Shown here piece after piece: positions 54,346 to 63,575 of a DNA stretch of 64,000 nt. The stretch covers positions 1-64,000 of the forward strand of contig JAUUZQ010000003.1 of assembly GCA_030589895.1 (NCBI GenBank). The letters are read 5' to 3'. A program made the translations under genes and the position numbers. The notes under the pieces are model-generated. The model saw nothing but the letters and a program-made list of their open reading frames with translations. It searched no databases and had not been told where the DNA came from. Every line of letters begins with the position of its first letter. Position 1 is the stretch's first letter. The stretch is from Bacteroidales bacterium. GTDB lineage: Bacteria > Bacteroidota > Bacteroidia > Bacteroidales > GCA-2748055.

Positions 54346-55806
54346 ATGTTCAGGAATCTATCATACAGGAAATTCTCCTTCGGATACAATTTCGAGGATG
54401 ATAAAGAGATCGTCTCACTGATCTCCATCAACTACTTCTATCTGGTTCTGTTTAGTGCCGTTGTCATCATGCTGCACATTGACAATAACGGACTCCTTCC
54501 TGTTAGTTTCAGATATCATGCAATTATTTTAATAGCAATTATAAATCTTATACTCATTAAATACAAAAGGATAAGATTGGCGCAGTTGATCTTGATGATA
54601 CTGGTTCCATTTCTTCTTATGATACTCCCGGTCATTGCCAGATTGTACGATAATGAGTTTTACTTCTGGTTTCCTTATCTTCCTATTGCATTCTCTCTGA
54701 CACCACACTTTATATTACACCCAAAAAAGGACCGAATACTCCTGCCTGTTATCCTTAGTATATATTTTATCCTGGGATTATCCATCGATAATCTGATGAT
54801 CTATTTTAGCGAAATGGAAGAAGAGATTATTCCAATTGTAATAGAAAACCGTTTTTACTACAACCTTATTCCAGCTATATTCTTTGCTTTTGTGAATCTG
54901 GCATTAGGCTTGCTCTTTTTACAAAATAATAAATATGAAACAAGATTAAAGATGCGAAGAAAAGAATTGGAAGAAAAAAATAGTATTCTTTCCAATCAAA
55001 AGGAAGAACTCCAGAGTATTAATGCAAATATGGACAGAACCCTGAATCAACTACATGAAACCCAATCAAAACTGGTTCAATCGGAGAAACTTGCCGCCTT
55101 GGGAACGCTTACTGCAGGTATAGCCCATGAAATTAATAATCCCTTGAATTTTATTTCAGGGAGTCTGGAAGAAATGGAAGATATTCTGAAACAGCACCCT
55201 GATTTATTTAAAAACTATGATGAAAATGATCTTGGAGAACATTATCTCGAATTAATCCGTTTTGCAAAAGAAGGGGTGATTCGTACGACAGATATTGTAA
55301 CTAAACTTGGTTCATTAAAGAGCAGAGAGTCTAAAGTATTAAAAAGAACAAACATTGTTACGCTAATTAAATCTGCATTGCTGGATATTCAAGCCTTCAT
55401 TCCATCCTTTATAAATATAACAACTGAAATACCTGATAATTTGACTATTGAGTGTTGGTATCCGGAAATTCAACAAGTTGTTCAAACCATTATTACAAAT
55501 GGAATTGATTCAATTTCGAGTAAGAAAGAGAAGGACAATGAAATGATCTCAATAACTGCATATCAGGAAATTATCGAGAAAAAGAATTATGTTACGATTT
55601 CAATCTCCAATACAGGACCACTGATACCGCAAAAAGAAATTCATAAGCTATTCGACCCTTTCTTTACAACAAAAACGCAAGGAAAGGGTATTGGGCTGGG
55701 ACTATCAGGAAGCTTCAATACAATACAACATCACAAAGGATTCATAAGTGCTGAGAACAGAAACGACCATGTTCTGTTTAAATTTTCATTGCCGGAAAGT
55801 ATTTGA
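54346..55806 (+). CDS. Membrane sensor histidine kinase
   Basis: 486 residues from ATG 54346 (frame opens at TTG 54298). Six membrane helices (about 25-205) with no large extracellular domain, a coiled coil (about 208-245), then HisKA with phospho-acceptor His261 in GIAHEINNPLNF, and a HATPase_c domain with N box QTIITNGIDSI (its Asn in ITNG), FDPFFTTKTQGKGIGLGL (F and G1/G2 boxes). It resembles the NtrB/ZraS subgroup of kinases. The stop is convergent with the response regulator 43 bp away, so the two may form a pair. It is also divergent from the large T9SS gene. Confidence 0.92.
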   Translation: MFRNLSYRKFSFGYNFEDDKEIVSLISINYFYLVLFSAVVIMLHIDNNGLLPVSFRYHAIILIAIINLILIKYKRIRLAQLILMILVPFLLMILPVIARLYDNEFYFWFPYLPIAFSLTPHFILHPKKDRILLPVILSIYFILGLSIDNLMIYFSEMEEEIIPIVIENRFYYNLIPAIFFAFVNLALGLLFLQNNKYETRLKMRRKELEEKNSILSNQKEELQSINANMDRTLNQLHETQSKLVQSEKLAALGTLTAGIAHEINNPLNFISGSLEEMEDILKQHPDLFKNYDENDLGEHYLELIRFAKEGVIRTTDIVTKLGSLKSRESKVLKRTNIVTLIKSALLDIQAFIPSFINITTEIPDNLTIECWYPEIQQVVQTIITNGIDSISSKKEKDNEMISITAYQEIIEKKNYVTISISNTGPLIPQKEIHKLFDPFFTTKTQGKGIGLGLSGSFNTIQHHKGFISAENRNDHVLFKFSLPESI

Positions 55807-55849
55807 TTTCAACAAGATATTAAATCTCTTTTTTAGAAAGCTCTAAGTT

Positions 55850-56230
55850 TCAGGCGGATATTTTCTCAAGAGCCTCTTCAATAGTAGAGATCAATTGAAT
55901 CTTATTCCAGGGTTTAACCAAATACCTGAATATATACTCTTTGTTGAAGCCTTCGAGCATGACATCAGATTCGATATACCCGGTTAACAGCATACAAATA
56001 ATATTGTTGTTACTCTCCTTTATCTGTTTGATAAATTCCAATCCGTCCATTTCCGGCATCTTCAAATCTGAGATAACCACACCTATCTGAGCATCTTTCT
56101 CCAGAATCTTCAAACCCATTTTTGCTGAGTCTGCCGTAACAATATCAAACTCCTTTCTCATGGAAAGATCGAAAAGTCTGATGTTGATTTCTTCATCATC
56201 AACGTACAGTATTTTTCTTTTTCCTTCCAT
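55850..56230 (-). CDS. Single-domain response regulator (CheY-like)
   Basis: 126 residues, a receiver only: acidic pair Asp11-Asp12 in ILYVDDEE, phosphorylation site Asp55 in VVISDLKMP, Thr in LLTGY and Lys in YLVKPWNKIQLI. No DNA-binding domain. The VKPWN ending and MLLTGY form are typical of receivers of the RpfG/hybrid class but without output domain here. It lies 43 bp from the convergent histidine kinase and follows the trehalose genes on its own strand after 25 bp, so it could be cotranscribed with them instead. Confidence 0.92.
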   Translation of the reverse strand: MEGKRKILYVDDEEINIRLFDLSMRKEFDIVTADSAKMGLKILEKDAQIGVVISDLKMPEMDGLEFIKQIKESNNNIICMLLTGYIESDVMLEGFNKEYIFRYLVKPWNKIQLISTIEEALEKISA

Positions 56231-56255
56231 CCTAAAGTTTAACTAAAATATACTA

Positions 56256-56915
56256 TTAAGCGTCTTCCGGATTAACAACCATATACGATTTATTAACAAT
56301 CAAATCTGCCATAGGTCTAAGAGTAGACACAGCCATATGCTCATGTTCCAGGATAGACAGTCTAAAATCACTCATTGCCTCCTTCATCCTAATAATCTGA
56401 TTGATCTTTGTCTCGTGGTAGGTAAGATCAATAAAAACCCGCAGATCAATATCCGGTGCATTGATAGCATAGAGTCCATCAACAATCAGCAGATCAATCT
56501 TTTCAAAATCCACAATTAACTTGTCAACTTGCTCAGGAATAAGATCTATACATGGCATCATACACTCCTGGGCCTCTTTAAAATCACGAATGGTCTTCTT
56601 CAGCTTGATCCAGTCATACTCATCCAATCCAATTTTATCAAATCCCTTATTCCTCCTCCACTCTTCCCGCAACAATGGTTGAATTTTGTAATAGTTATCC
56701 GTATGAACCACTTTCACCCTGATGTGATTTTTTTTCAAGGCTTTACCAAGGGCATGACTTAACTCCGACTTCCCTGATCCGCTTTCTCCTGAAATACCAA
56801 TCACACAACGATATCTGCTGTCCTCCATGTCAGCCTTTCTCTGCAACACTATCTCACAAAGACTAGCTGCAGCCTCTTTGTGCATGTCGTTTATTAATAA
56901 TATGTCTCCAAGCAT
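56256..56915 (-). CDS. P-loop kinase of the uridine kinase/phosphoribulokinase type
   Basis: 219 residues. Walker A is GESGSGKSE (43-51), then HTDNYYKIQP (substrate/DNYY motif as in uridine kinases), LDEYDWIKL and a Walker B-like LLIVDGLYAI. IRMKEAMSDFRLSILEHE resembles the lid region. The length and motifs place it in the P-loop uridine kinase/PRK superfamily. It is 12 bp downstream of the HAD-GH65 gene on the same strand. That location suggests phosphorylation of a sugar or nucleoside linked to trehalose use, perhaps free glucose released by the phosphorylase, but this is inference. Confidence 0.8.
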   Translation of the reverse strand: MLGDILLINDMHKEAAASLCEIVLQRKADMEDSRYRCVIGISGESGSGKSELSHALGKALKKNHIRVKVVHTDNYYKIQPLLREEWRRNKGFDKIGLDEYDWIKLKKTIRDFKEAQECMMPCIDLIPEQVDKLIVDFEKIDLLIVDGLYAINAPDIDLRVFIDLTYHETKINQIIRMKEAMSDFRLSILEHEHMAVSTLRPMADLIVNKSYMVVNPEDA

Positions 56916-56927
56916 TCTTCGGAATAT

Positions 56928-59900
56928 TTATTTGTACTTAATTACCTGTGACACACCATTGCTCAGGCTAATTTCCTCGTCACAAATATGGACTTTTATT
57001 TCCTTATTTTGTTCAGATTCAGAAATAATTTTAATCTCAGAGTCAGAAACAGTTAGCTCATATTTAACAGCTCTATAGTGGAAACTAAATTTCAGGGATT
57101 TCCATCCTCCCGGTAAAGCAGGAGTAAATTTGGGATCCTCTCCGGAAATATCCAAGCCTGCATAAGATACCATGGCATCAAATACAGTTCCGGCCATTAC
57201 ACCACAATGTACACCCTCCCCGGTTGTCCCCCCCTGTATATCTATAAGGTCACTTTCCAACGCTTCCATATACAACTTCCATCCAATATCTTTCAAACCG
57301 GCTTGATATGCAAGCCTGGCATGGACCAAACGACTTAGGGTTGACCCATGTGATGTTCTGGCGATATAGTAATCAAAATTTCTGGTGATATAATCGACAG
57401 GTACAGTATATCCAAGCTCTTCAATGATTTTGCTCACTTCATCGTTACCGAGGTTATAAAATGTCATTAAAAAATCTGCTTGCTTGGCAAGTTTGTACTC
57501 ATCGGGCGATTCTCCTTCAGCCTTTAATATCCTGTCCATACGGTGCAGGTCATCATATTTTTCCCGAAATGAATCCCAGTCAAGCTCTTTCAAACTGAAA
57601 TACCCCCTGAATTGTTCAATTACCCCATCCTCATTAAGGTTCAAAGCCAATAGTTTTCTAACATCCTCCCAATGAGTCAGGTCCTTATCAGTAAGATTAA
57701 TTTTCTTCAGGACTTTCGCAAAAATATCCTCATCAAAAGAACCCTTAAAATCATTCACCTTCCCAAGCATCCAGCTTACCATGATATTCGAGTAAGCATT
57801 ATCTGTTACTCCACCAACATCTGTTCCGGGCAACTGCTCATGAAACTCATCCGGACCCATTACTTTATCAATATGATATCGCTCGTCTGACTCCCATAAA
57901 GCTGATTTACTAATCCAGAATTTACAAATATCCATGTAAAGCTCAAGGCCATAATCAGTCATAAAATCCTTGTCATCTGTAGCCAGATAATAATTCCACA
58001 CATTATAGGCAATGGCCAGAGAAATATGTCTTTGAAGAGAACTGTAGTCATCACCCCATTCGCCTGAGAGTGGATTCAGATGTACAGTTTGGGTCTCTTC
58101 CCTCCCATCACTTCCGCTCTGCCAGGGAAACATCGCTCCTTCATATCCATATTCTTTTGCGTATTCCCTGGCTTTTTCAATCCTGTTGTAGCGATACATC
58201 AGAACAGATCTTGTAACTTCAGGAAAATGAATATTGTAAATTGGAAGAATATAGAGTTCGTCCCAGAATATATGTCCCCTGTATGCTTCTCCATGTAATC
58301 CCCTTGGAGCAATACCAGCGTCTAATCCGGCGTGATGAGGGGATGCCGACACCATCATGTGATAGAGGTGCATACGCAATAATTTTTGCGCCTTTCGGTC
58401 ACCTTCAACTTTCAGATCAATTTCATCCCAGATACCCTTCCAGCTCTGTGTTGATTTCTTCAATTCATCTTCAAATGAATTCATCGCCATTAAAGCAACA
58501 GAAGAGTCCTGCATAGGATGCATAGAATCTTTTTCACGGGATGTATAGATGCTTACCAATTTATCAATTAAGATTTCTTTCCCCTCCTCTGCAGCAATCT
58601 GAATTATTTCAATGATGCAAGACTTTCCGGATTTGCGTGTCCTAACAATATCTACTGATGCAGCTCCAAAAACATCATGTCTGGCTGCCATTGCAATCTC
58701 AACATCAGATTGATTTGTCCTGACCAGCAATTTAAGATGCTCTCCTTCAATTGTTTCGCTTACAGACTCTAAATGTTTCTGGTTCAACTGCTTATACCTT
58801 TCAACCCCCGCATTGATATGGTCTGCCGATATGGAAGATTCAATCTCCAGTTTTGCAGAGTAGTTCAATGGTGTGAGTGCATAACTTATCCCGGCACTGT
58901 GCTTATCATGCATGCCTGCAAAACGGATGGATTTAACAGCTGTTCTTCTCTGCTGCTCATCCGTAACAATCATCTCCCTTATGAGGAGGCCACTCTTCAT
59001 ATCAAGACGGCGATGAATTTTTTCGATAGTAAACGAACTCTCCGGAGTAAATTCAAACCAATCCCCTCCATCAATTCTAAATTTTACAGGAAGCCAATTA
59101 GATATATTCACAAAATCCTCGTTTTCAAGATCCCTTCCTGCAACTTGAGAAACACGTCGATTAAAAAGTCCTGAAATATAGGTTCCCGGATAGTTGACAG
59201 CATTCGCTTTGCTTTCTTCCATCGCTCCGCGGGTGCCGAAATATCCATTCCCAACAGTAAGAAGCGCTTCTCTTGATCGCTCCATTTGCTGTTCATAATC
59301 GTAATATTCCAGGTGCCACGAATTCTCCTCCATCCCGGTGGAAAACCATTCGTTGATACTCTCCATGCTAACTTCACCCAAATCTTCAACCACAATATCA
59401 CCACCATTAATTTGTAATTCCCTCACATTATCCTCCCGGGCAACACCAATTACCAATCCGAAATTCCCTTTTCGACCAGCCTGAACACCGGAAACTGCAT
59501 CTTCAACTACCACAGACCTATGATACTCAACTCCAAGCCGGTCGCATGCTGTCGTAAAAATATCAGGTTCCGGTTTCCCCTCCAGTCCAATTTCTGCCGA
59601 TACAACACCATCGATCCTGGTTTCAAAAAAATGCATCAGATTCGCTTTCTCAAGAACCGGCTTACAGTTCTTGCTTGAAGAAGCCACTCCTATTCTGATA
59701 CCTGCAGCTTTCAACTTATGAAGAAGATCAACTGTAGAATCGTAAACTTTCACACCCTCTTCATCCAAAACCTGATTAAACAAAAAGTTTTTCCTGTTTC
59801 CAATGGCACACACAGTTTCCAGGGCAGGATCATCTGATGGATCTCCAAATGGAATATCAATTCCCCGTGATTCAAAAAACGATGCCACACCCTTATACCT

Positions 59901-60086
59901 GGGTTTTCCATCTACATACGGAAGGTAATCATCTGCATGGGTAAATTCTTTGAAAGGCTCTCCAAATCTCTCCTCCCGGGACCTGAGATAATCGTTGAAC
60001 ATCTTTCTCCATGCCGACCCATGAACCAAAGCAGTTTGCGTAATCACCCCATCGAGATCAAAAATAACAGCATCGAAATTGAACAT
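56928..60086 (-). CDS. Fused beta-phosphoglucomutase (HAD) and GH65 disaccharide phosphorylase
   Basis: 1052 residues from ATG 60086 (an upstream TTG is rejected). The N-terminal HAD domain (about 1-245) has motif I in FDAVIFDLDGVI, where the first Asp is the nucleophile, and later ASSSKNC and EDAVSGVQAG. The GH65 part (about 262-1052) has the catalytic acid in GPDEFHEQ (about residue 745) and the phosphate-binding HGSTLSRLVHA near 910. GH65 enzymes cleave trehalose, maltose, kojibiose or nigerose with phosphate to glucose plus beta-glucose-1-phosphate, which the HAD half would convert to glucose-6-phosphate. A divergent OtsAB gene points to trehalose as substrate. A promoter-like TACCTTTG lies at 60164-60157. 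The kinase gene follows. Confidence 0.93.
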   Translation of the reverse strand: MFNFDAVIFDLDGVITQTALVHGSAWRKMFNDYLRSREERFGEPFKEFTHADDYLPYVDGKPRYKGVASFFESRGIDIPFGDPSDDPALETVCAIGNRKNFLFNQVLDEEGVKVYDSTVDLLHKLKAAGIRIGVASSSKNCKPVLEKANLMHFFETRIDGVVSAEIGLEGKPEPDIFTTACDRLGVEYHRSVVVEDAVSGVQAGRKGNFGLVIGVAREDNVRELQINGGDIVVEDLGEVSMESINEWFSTGMEENSWHLEYYDYEQQMERSREALLTVGNGYFGTRGAMEESKANAVNYPGTYISGLFNRRVSQVAGRDLENEDFVNISNWLPVKFRIDGGDWFEFTPESSFTIEKIHRRLDMKSGLLIREMIVTDEQQRRTAVKSIRFAGMHDKHSAGISYALTPLNYSAKLEIESSISADHINAGVERYKQLNQKHLESVSETIEGEHLKLLVRTNQSDVEIAMAARHDVFGAASVDIVRTRKSGKSCIIEIIQIAAEEGKEILIDKLVSIYTSREKDSMHPMQDSSVALMAMNSFEDELKKSTQSWKGIWDEIDLKVEGDRKAQKLLRMHLYHMMVSASPHHAGLDAGIAPRGLHGEAYRGHIFWDELYILPIYNIHFPEVTRSVLMYRYNRIEKAREYAKEYGYEGAMFPWQSGSDGREETQTVHLNPLSGEWGDDYSSLQRHISLAIAYNVWNYYLATDDKDFMTDYGLELYMDICKFWISKSALWESDERYHIDKVMGPDEFHEQLPGTDVGGVTDNAYSNIMVSWMLGKVNDFKGSFDEDIFAKVLKKINLTDKDLTHWEDVRKLLALNLNEDGVIEQFRGYFSLKELDWDSFREKYDDLHRMDRILKAEGESPDEYKLAKQADFLMTFYNLGNDEVSKIIEELGYTVPVDYITRNFDYYIARTSHGSTLSRLVHARLAYQAGLKDIGWKLYMEALESDLIDIQGGTTGEGVHCGVMAGTVFDAMVSYAGLDISGEDPKFTPALPGGWKSLKFSFHYRAVKYELTVSDSEIKIISESEQNKEIKVHICDEEISLSNGVSQVIKYK

Positions 60087-60156
60087 ACTTATCAAATTTT
60101 TAGGTGTAAAGTTGTTTTACGCTCTCAAGCAATCTATTTTTATAGAAGCTTTTAAA

Positions 60157-60164
60157 CAAAGGTA
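60157..60164 (-). promoter_or_regulatory. Bacteroidota -7 element for the HAD-GH65 operon
   Basis: Reading the minus strand gives TACCTTTG, an exact TAnnTTTG match of the strongest form, leaving a leader of about 67 nt. The rest of the 210-bp divergent gap shows no gene. Confidence 0.55.
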
Positions 60165-60304
60165 GAAGGAAAAAGGTAAAAGGAAAGTACTGAATGTCTT
60201 TTATGACTATATTGTCATAAGAAGTTTCAGATCCTTGAGAACTTACAAAAATTGAAAATATTCTTTCTTCAGGAGCATATGAAACATAGCGTAAAAACAA
60301 CTCA

Positions 60305-62512
60305 ATGAAAAGATTATTTCTGGCTTCAAATCAACTACCGGTTCATATCAGTAAAACTAATTCTGATTTTAACATTCAACCTTCAGAGGAGTTAACTATT
60401 TCAGGACTGGAAGATTTTTATAGTGGATTTGAGACCAGGTGGATTGGAAACACAGGAATAGATGACCAGGATTTATCTGTCCATGAAAAACATTCACTAA
60501 GAAACCGTCTTGAAGATTTTGAGTGCATCCCAATTTTTCCGGAAATAGAAGATTACAATTTATATCTTCATGGTTTTTCAAAAAATACAATATGGCCTCT
60601 CTTTCATTACTTCACGCAAAATGCTATATATGATGATAAATCATGGGAGGCTTATGTCAGGGTAAATCAGCAATATGCAGATCAGATTATCGAATTGTTA
60701 ACAGAAGGTGACAAGCTCTGGATACATGATTTTCATTTGATGTTACTACCCAGTATGATCAAGGAGAAACTTCCCGGCATATCAATCGGTTTGTTCCTTC
60801 ACATTCCATTTCCATCATTCGAAATTTTCAGACTGCTGCCCTGGAGAGTAGAAATAATTGAAGGAATGCTCGGAGCCGATCTTGTTGGGTTTCATACCTA
60901 TGATTATGTAAGACACTTTTTAAGTTGTGTACGCAGAATAGTTGGAATTGAAACTGTATTTAACCGAATCAGCATCGGTGAAAGAACATTGAAAGTGGAC
61001 GTATTTCCAAAGGGAATCAATTTTAAAAAATTTGAAAACAGTCATGGTATTGATATAGAGAAATCAAAATTCCAAAAAGAGATAGAATCAAACATCATCA
61101 CCGAGGAAAAGATAATCCTGTCTATCGGCAAACTGGATTATACAAAAGGGATTCCACTCAGGTTGAAAGCATTTGAACTTTTTCTGCAAGAAAATCCCGA
61201 ATACCTTGAAAAGGTCTGTCTGATTCTGCTGGCCATGAAATCGGGGGAGACAGAACAGGTTTACGATGCATTAAAAAGTGAAGTAGATGAACTGGTGGGG
61301 AGAATTAATGGCAACTTTGGTACCATTACCTGGATGCCTATCAGGTACCTTAACAGGGAATTTACCATAGATGAATTGATTGATATGTATACATTTGCAG
61401 ACATAGCAATCATCCTTCCCCTGAGAGATGGGATGAACCTCATTGCCAAAGAGTTTGTAGCATCCTGTCACAATGGGACAGGCGTATTGATCCTCAGTGA
61501 AATGGCAGGAGCGGCAAAAGAACTTCATGAGGCCCTGATCGTCAATCCGAATAATCTGGGAGATATCGTGATTGCAATTAAACAGGCACTTGAGATGCCC
61601 GAAGAGGAACAGAAAAGACGCAACAAGGTGATGATTCCGCGATTGAAAAGATATACTGCGGACCGATGGGCGAATGAATTTATTAAGAGTCTTGAGAATA
61701 TCACCGAAATACAAAAAACATCACTTACCAGAAAAGTGAATGTGAATCGCATGAATCAAATTGTGGAAGAGTATAAAAATGCTAAACAACGCATACTGTT
61801 CCTGGATTACGATGGCACTCTGTCGGGATTTAAAAAGAATCCTGAAGATGCTAAGCCTGATCAGGAACTTTATAATATACTGGAGAGACTACTTAAAGAC
61901 AAACACAATACAATTACCATTATCAGTGGACGAGACAAGGAGACACTGAGCAGGTGGTTTGATGCGAAATGGGATATTCATTTTATTGCAGAACACGGCG
62001 TTTGGATCAAGGATCCGGGTGATGAATGGCATATGCTGGAGCAAATAGACAATACATGGAAAGACTCAATACTGCCTTTGCTGGAGTATTATGTTGATCA
62101 AACCCCCCGGACTTTTGTCGAGCAGAAAAACTTTTCATTGGTTTGGCACTACAGAAAAGCTGATCCGGACCTGGGTATTCAACGTGCCTGGGAATTGAAA
62201 GACGAATTGAGAAGTATGACATCCAACCTCAACCTTGAGATCATGGACGGTGATAAAGTTCTTGAGATAAAGTATTCAGGAATCAATAAAGGACGCGCTG
62301 CAATTCATAAAATGGGAGATACAGAATACGATTTCATATTTGCCGTGGGCGACGACTGGACAGATGAATACACCTTTGAAGCAATGCCCGAAAAAGCCTT
62401 CACTATCAAAGTCGGAGCAAAAACCACACAAGCACATTTTTATATCGAGAATGTAGCAATGGTGCGGAAGATGCTAGGGTGTTTGGGTGGAGCAGAGTGC
62501 GAAGAGACTTAG
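60305..62512 (+). CDS. otsAB: Bifunctional trehalose-6-phosphate synthase/phosphatase
   Basis: 735 residues. OtsA glycosyltransferase part (about 1-480): WIHDFHLMLLPSMIKEKLPG, FLHIPFPSFEIFRLLPWR, then LPLRDGMNLIAKEFVASC. OtsB HAD phosphatase part (about 490-735): nucleophile Asp in LFLDYDGTLSG (about 499), IISGRDKETL, AEHGVWIK, and VGDDWTDEYTFE. It makes trehalose-6-phosphate from UDP-glucose and glucose-6-phosphate and dephosphorylates it. The fused form is known in several Bacteroidota and eukaryotes. Divergent from the HAD-GH65 gene, making a synthesis and breakdown pair. The product protects against osmotic or desiccation stress or stores carbon. Confidence 0.95.
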   Translation: MKRLFLASNQLPVHISKTNSDFNIQPSEELTISGLEDFYSGFETRWIGNTGIDDQDLSVHEKHSLRNRLEDFECIPIFPEIEDYNLYLHGFSKNTIWPLFHYFTQNAIYDDKSWEAYVRVNQQYADQIIELLTEGDKLWIHDFHLMLLPSMIKEKLPGISIGLFLHIPFPSFEIFRLLPWRVEIIEGMLGADLVGFHTYDYVRHFLSCVRRIVGIETVFNRISIGERTLKVDVFPKGINFKKFENSHGIDIEKSKFQKEIESNIITEEKIILSIGKLDYTKGIPLRLKAFELFLQENPEYLEKVCLILLAMKSGETEQVYDALKSEVDELVGRINGNFGTITWMPIRYLNREFTIDELIDMYTFADIAIILPLRDGMNLIAKEFVASCHNGTGVLILSEMAGAAKELHEALIVNPNNLGDIVIAIKQALEMPEEEQKRRNKVMIPRLKRYTADRWANEFIKSLENITEIQKTSLTRKVNVNRMNQIVEEYKNAKQRILFLDYDGTLSGFKKNPEDAKPDQELYNILERLLKDKHNTITIISGRDKETLSRWFDAKWDIHFIAEHGVWIKDPGDEWHMLEQIDNTWKDSILPLLEYYVDQTPRTFVEQKNFSLVWHYRKADPDLGIQRAWELKDELRSMTSNLNLEIMDGDKVLEIKYSGINKGRAAIHKMGDTEYDFIFAVGDDWTDEYTFEAMPEKAFTIKVGAKTTQAHFYIENVAMVRKMLGCLGGAECEET

Positions 62513-62584
62513 AACTTATCCCCATACTGTTTAAGGGACTTTCTCTTGAAAAAACATCCTTTTCACAAATTGCCACCAAGGAGC

Positions 62585-62695
62585 TGCAACAAGCCCAAAG
62601 GGCTTAAACAACAATAACCATGGGTTTCAACCCATGGTAATAATGGCATATCCCCACCAGCCCTGAAAAGGGCTTAACAACAAGCCCAAGAACTT
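62585..62695. repeat. Cluster of short inverted repeats (REP-like)
   Basis: Three hairpins: AAGCCC-AAA-GGGCTT (62591-62605); ACCATGGGTT-TC-AACCCATGGT (62617-62638); AGCCC-TGAAAA-GGGCT (62659-62674), followed by a second CAAGCCC. Such combined AAGCCC/GGGCTT and CCATGG elements are typical of dispersed REP-type sequences in Bacteroidota. It occupies the gap between otsAB and the first cupin gene; no gene is seen in the rest. Confidence 0.65.
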
Positions 62696-62744
62696 AAACA
62701 TCCCCCTGTAACATTTGTTACCATTTTATACTTCATTTAATACC

Positions 62745-62752
62745 TATCTTTG
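62745..62752 (+). promoter_or_regulatory. Bacteroidota -7 element for the cupin pair
   Basis: TATCTTTG exactly matches TAnnTTTG, 26 bp before ATG 62778. The upstream TTTG at 62714-62717 is too far (27 nt) to be a good -33 element. Confidence 0.5.
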
Positions 62753-62777
62753 ATCCAATAATCAAAAAAATATAACC

Positions 62778-63107
62778 ATGAATACAGATTTCGAAGTTGC
62801 TAAAACCGCCAGTATGGAAGCTTTGGTTGAATATGCCAAAGATGCTGTTGTAAGTAAAACCCTGATAAAAAAAGATACCGGAACGGTAACTTTATTCGCA
62901 TTTGACAAAGGTCAGGGACTAAGTGAGCATACTGCGCCTTTCAATGCAATGGTGCATGTAATTGAAGGAGAAGCCGTGATACTGATCGATAGAAAAGGAC
63001 ACACTCTTAAAACAGGTGAGTTCATCATCATGCCTGCAAATATTACCCATGCTATTGATGCAACGCAACAATTTAAGATGGTGTTAACCATGATAAAATC
63101 GAAATAA
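62778..63107 (+). CDS. Cupin domain protein
   Basis: 109 residues. A single cupin barrel: motif 1 GLSEHTAPFNAMVHVIEGE and motif 2 LKTGEFIIMPANITHAI. The metal-binding His/Glu set is partly kept (EHTAPF, THAI). Small cupins of this sort often bind metals or small molecules; no reaction can be assigned. The next gene starts at its stop codon (TAATG overlap), so the pair is translationally coupled and may be a two-subunit or duplicated cupin. Confidence 0.88.
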   Translation: MNTDFEVAKTASMEALVEYAKDAVVSKTLIKKDTGTVTLFAFDKGQGLSEHTAPFNAMVHVIEGEAVILIDRKGHTLKTGEFIIMPANITHAIDATQQFKMVLTMIKSK

Positions 63108-63415
63108 TGCCTGATATTAAAAATATCAATAACAGTTTAAAGGTAGATAACTCCTTTGATGTGTGGAAACTGTGGGAGCTGAATGATACTGCCATTTTAC
63201 GTATCAATCTGGAATCCGGAACAACGTTGGATGCCCATATAAACGACCAGACAGTTGTTTTTTATGTATTACAAGGAAGTGGAGAACTTACAATTGATGA
63301 AGATACATTCCTGCTCAATGTCAACGACTCCATTGAAGTTGAGAAAGGAAGCACGAGAAGCTGGAAAGTTATAAATGATGATAATCTTGAGTTATTGGTT
63401 GTGAAGTTTTTGTAG
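63107..63415 (+). CDS. Second small cupin protein
   Basis: 102 residues with a cupin fold: LRINLESGTTLDAHINDQTV, VFYVLQGSGELTIDED, LLNVNDSIEVEKGSTRSWKV. His residues of the metal site are only partly present (a single AHIND). Overlaps the first cupin stop by one base. The right-edge membrane iron-sulphur gene begins 160 bp later on the same strand. Confidence 0.83.
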   Translation: MPDIKNINNSLKVDNSFDVWKLWELNDTAILRINLESGTTLDAHINDQTVVFYVLQGSGELTIDEDTFLLNVNDSIEVEKGSTRSWKVINDDNLELLVVKFL

Positions 63416-63575
63416 ATGGCCAGCATGAATTGATTCCCTTATATTTATTTTACACCATAGCTACTCCATAGAGATGTAATAAAAACCCTCCAAAACTCAT
63501 TTCTGAAGTGTTAAATAGAAAATAGTTTTACCATTTCAATATAAATTAATTTTACATTTACAGAAATTTTGGAGA

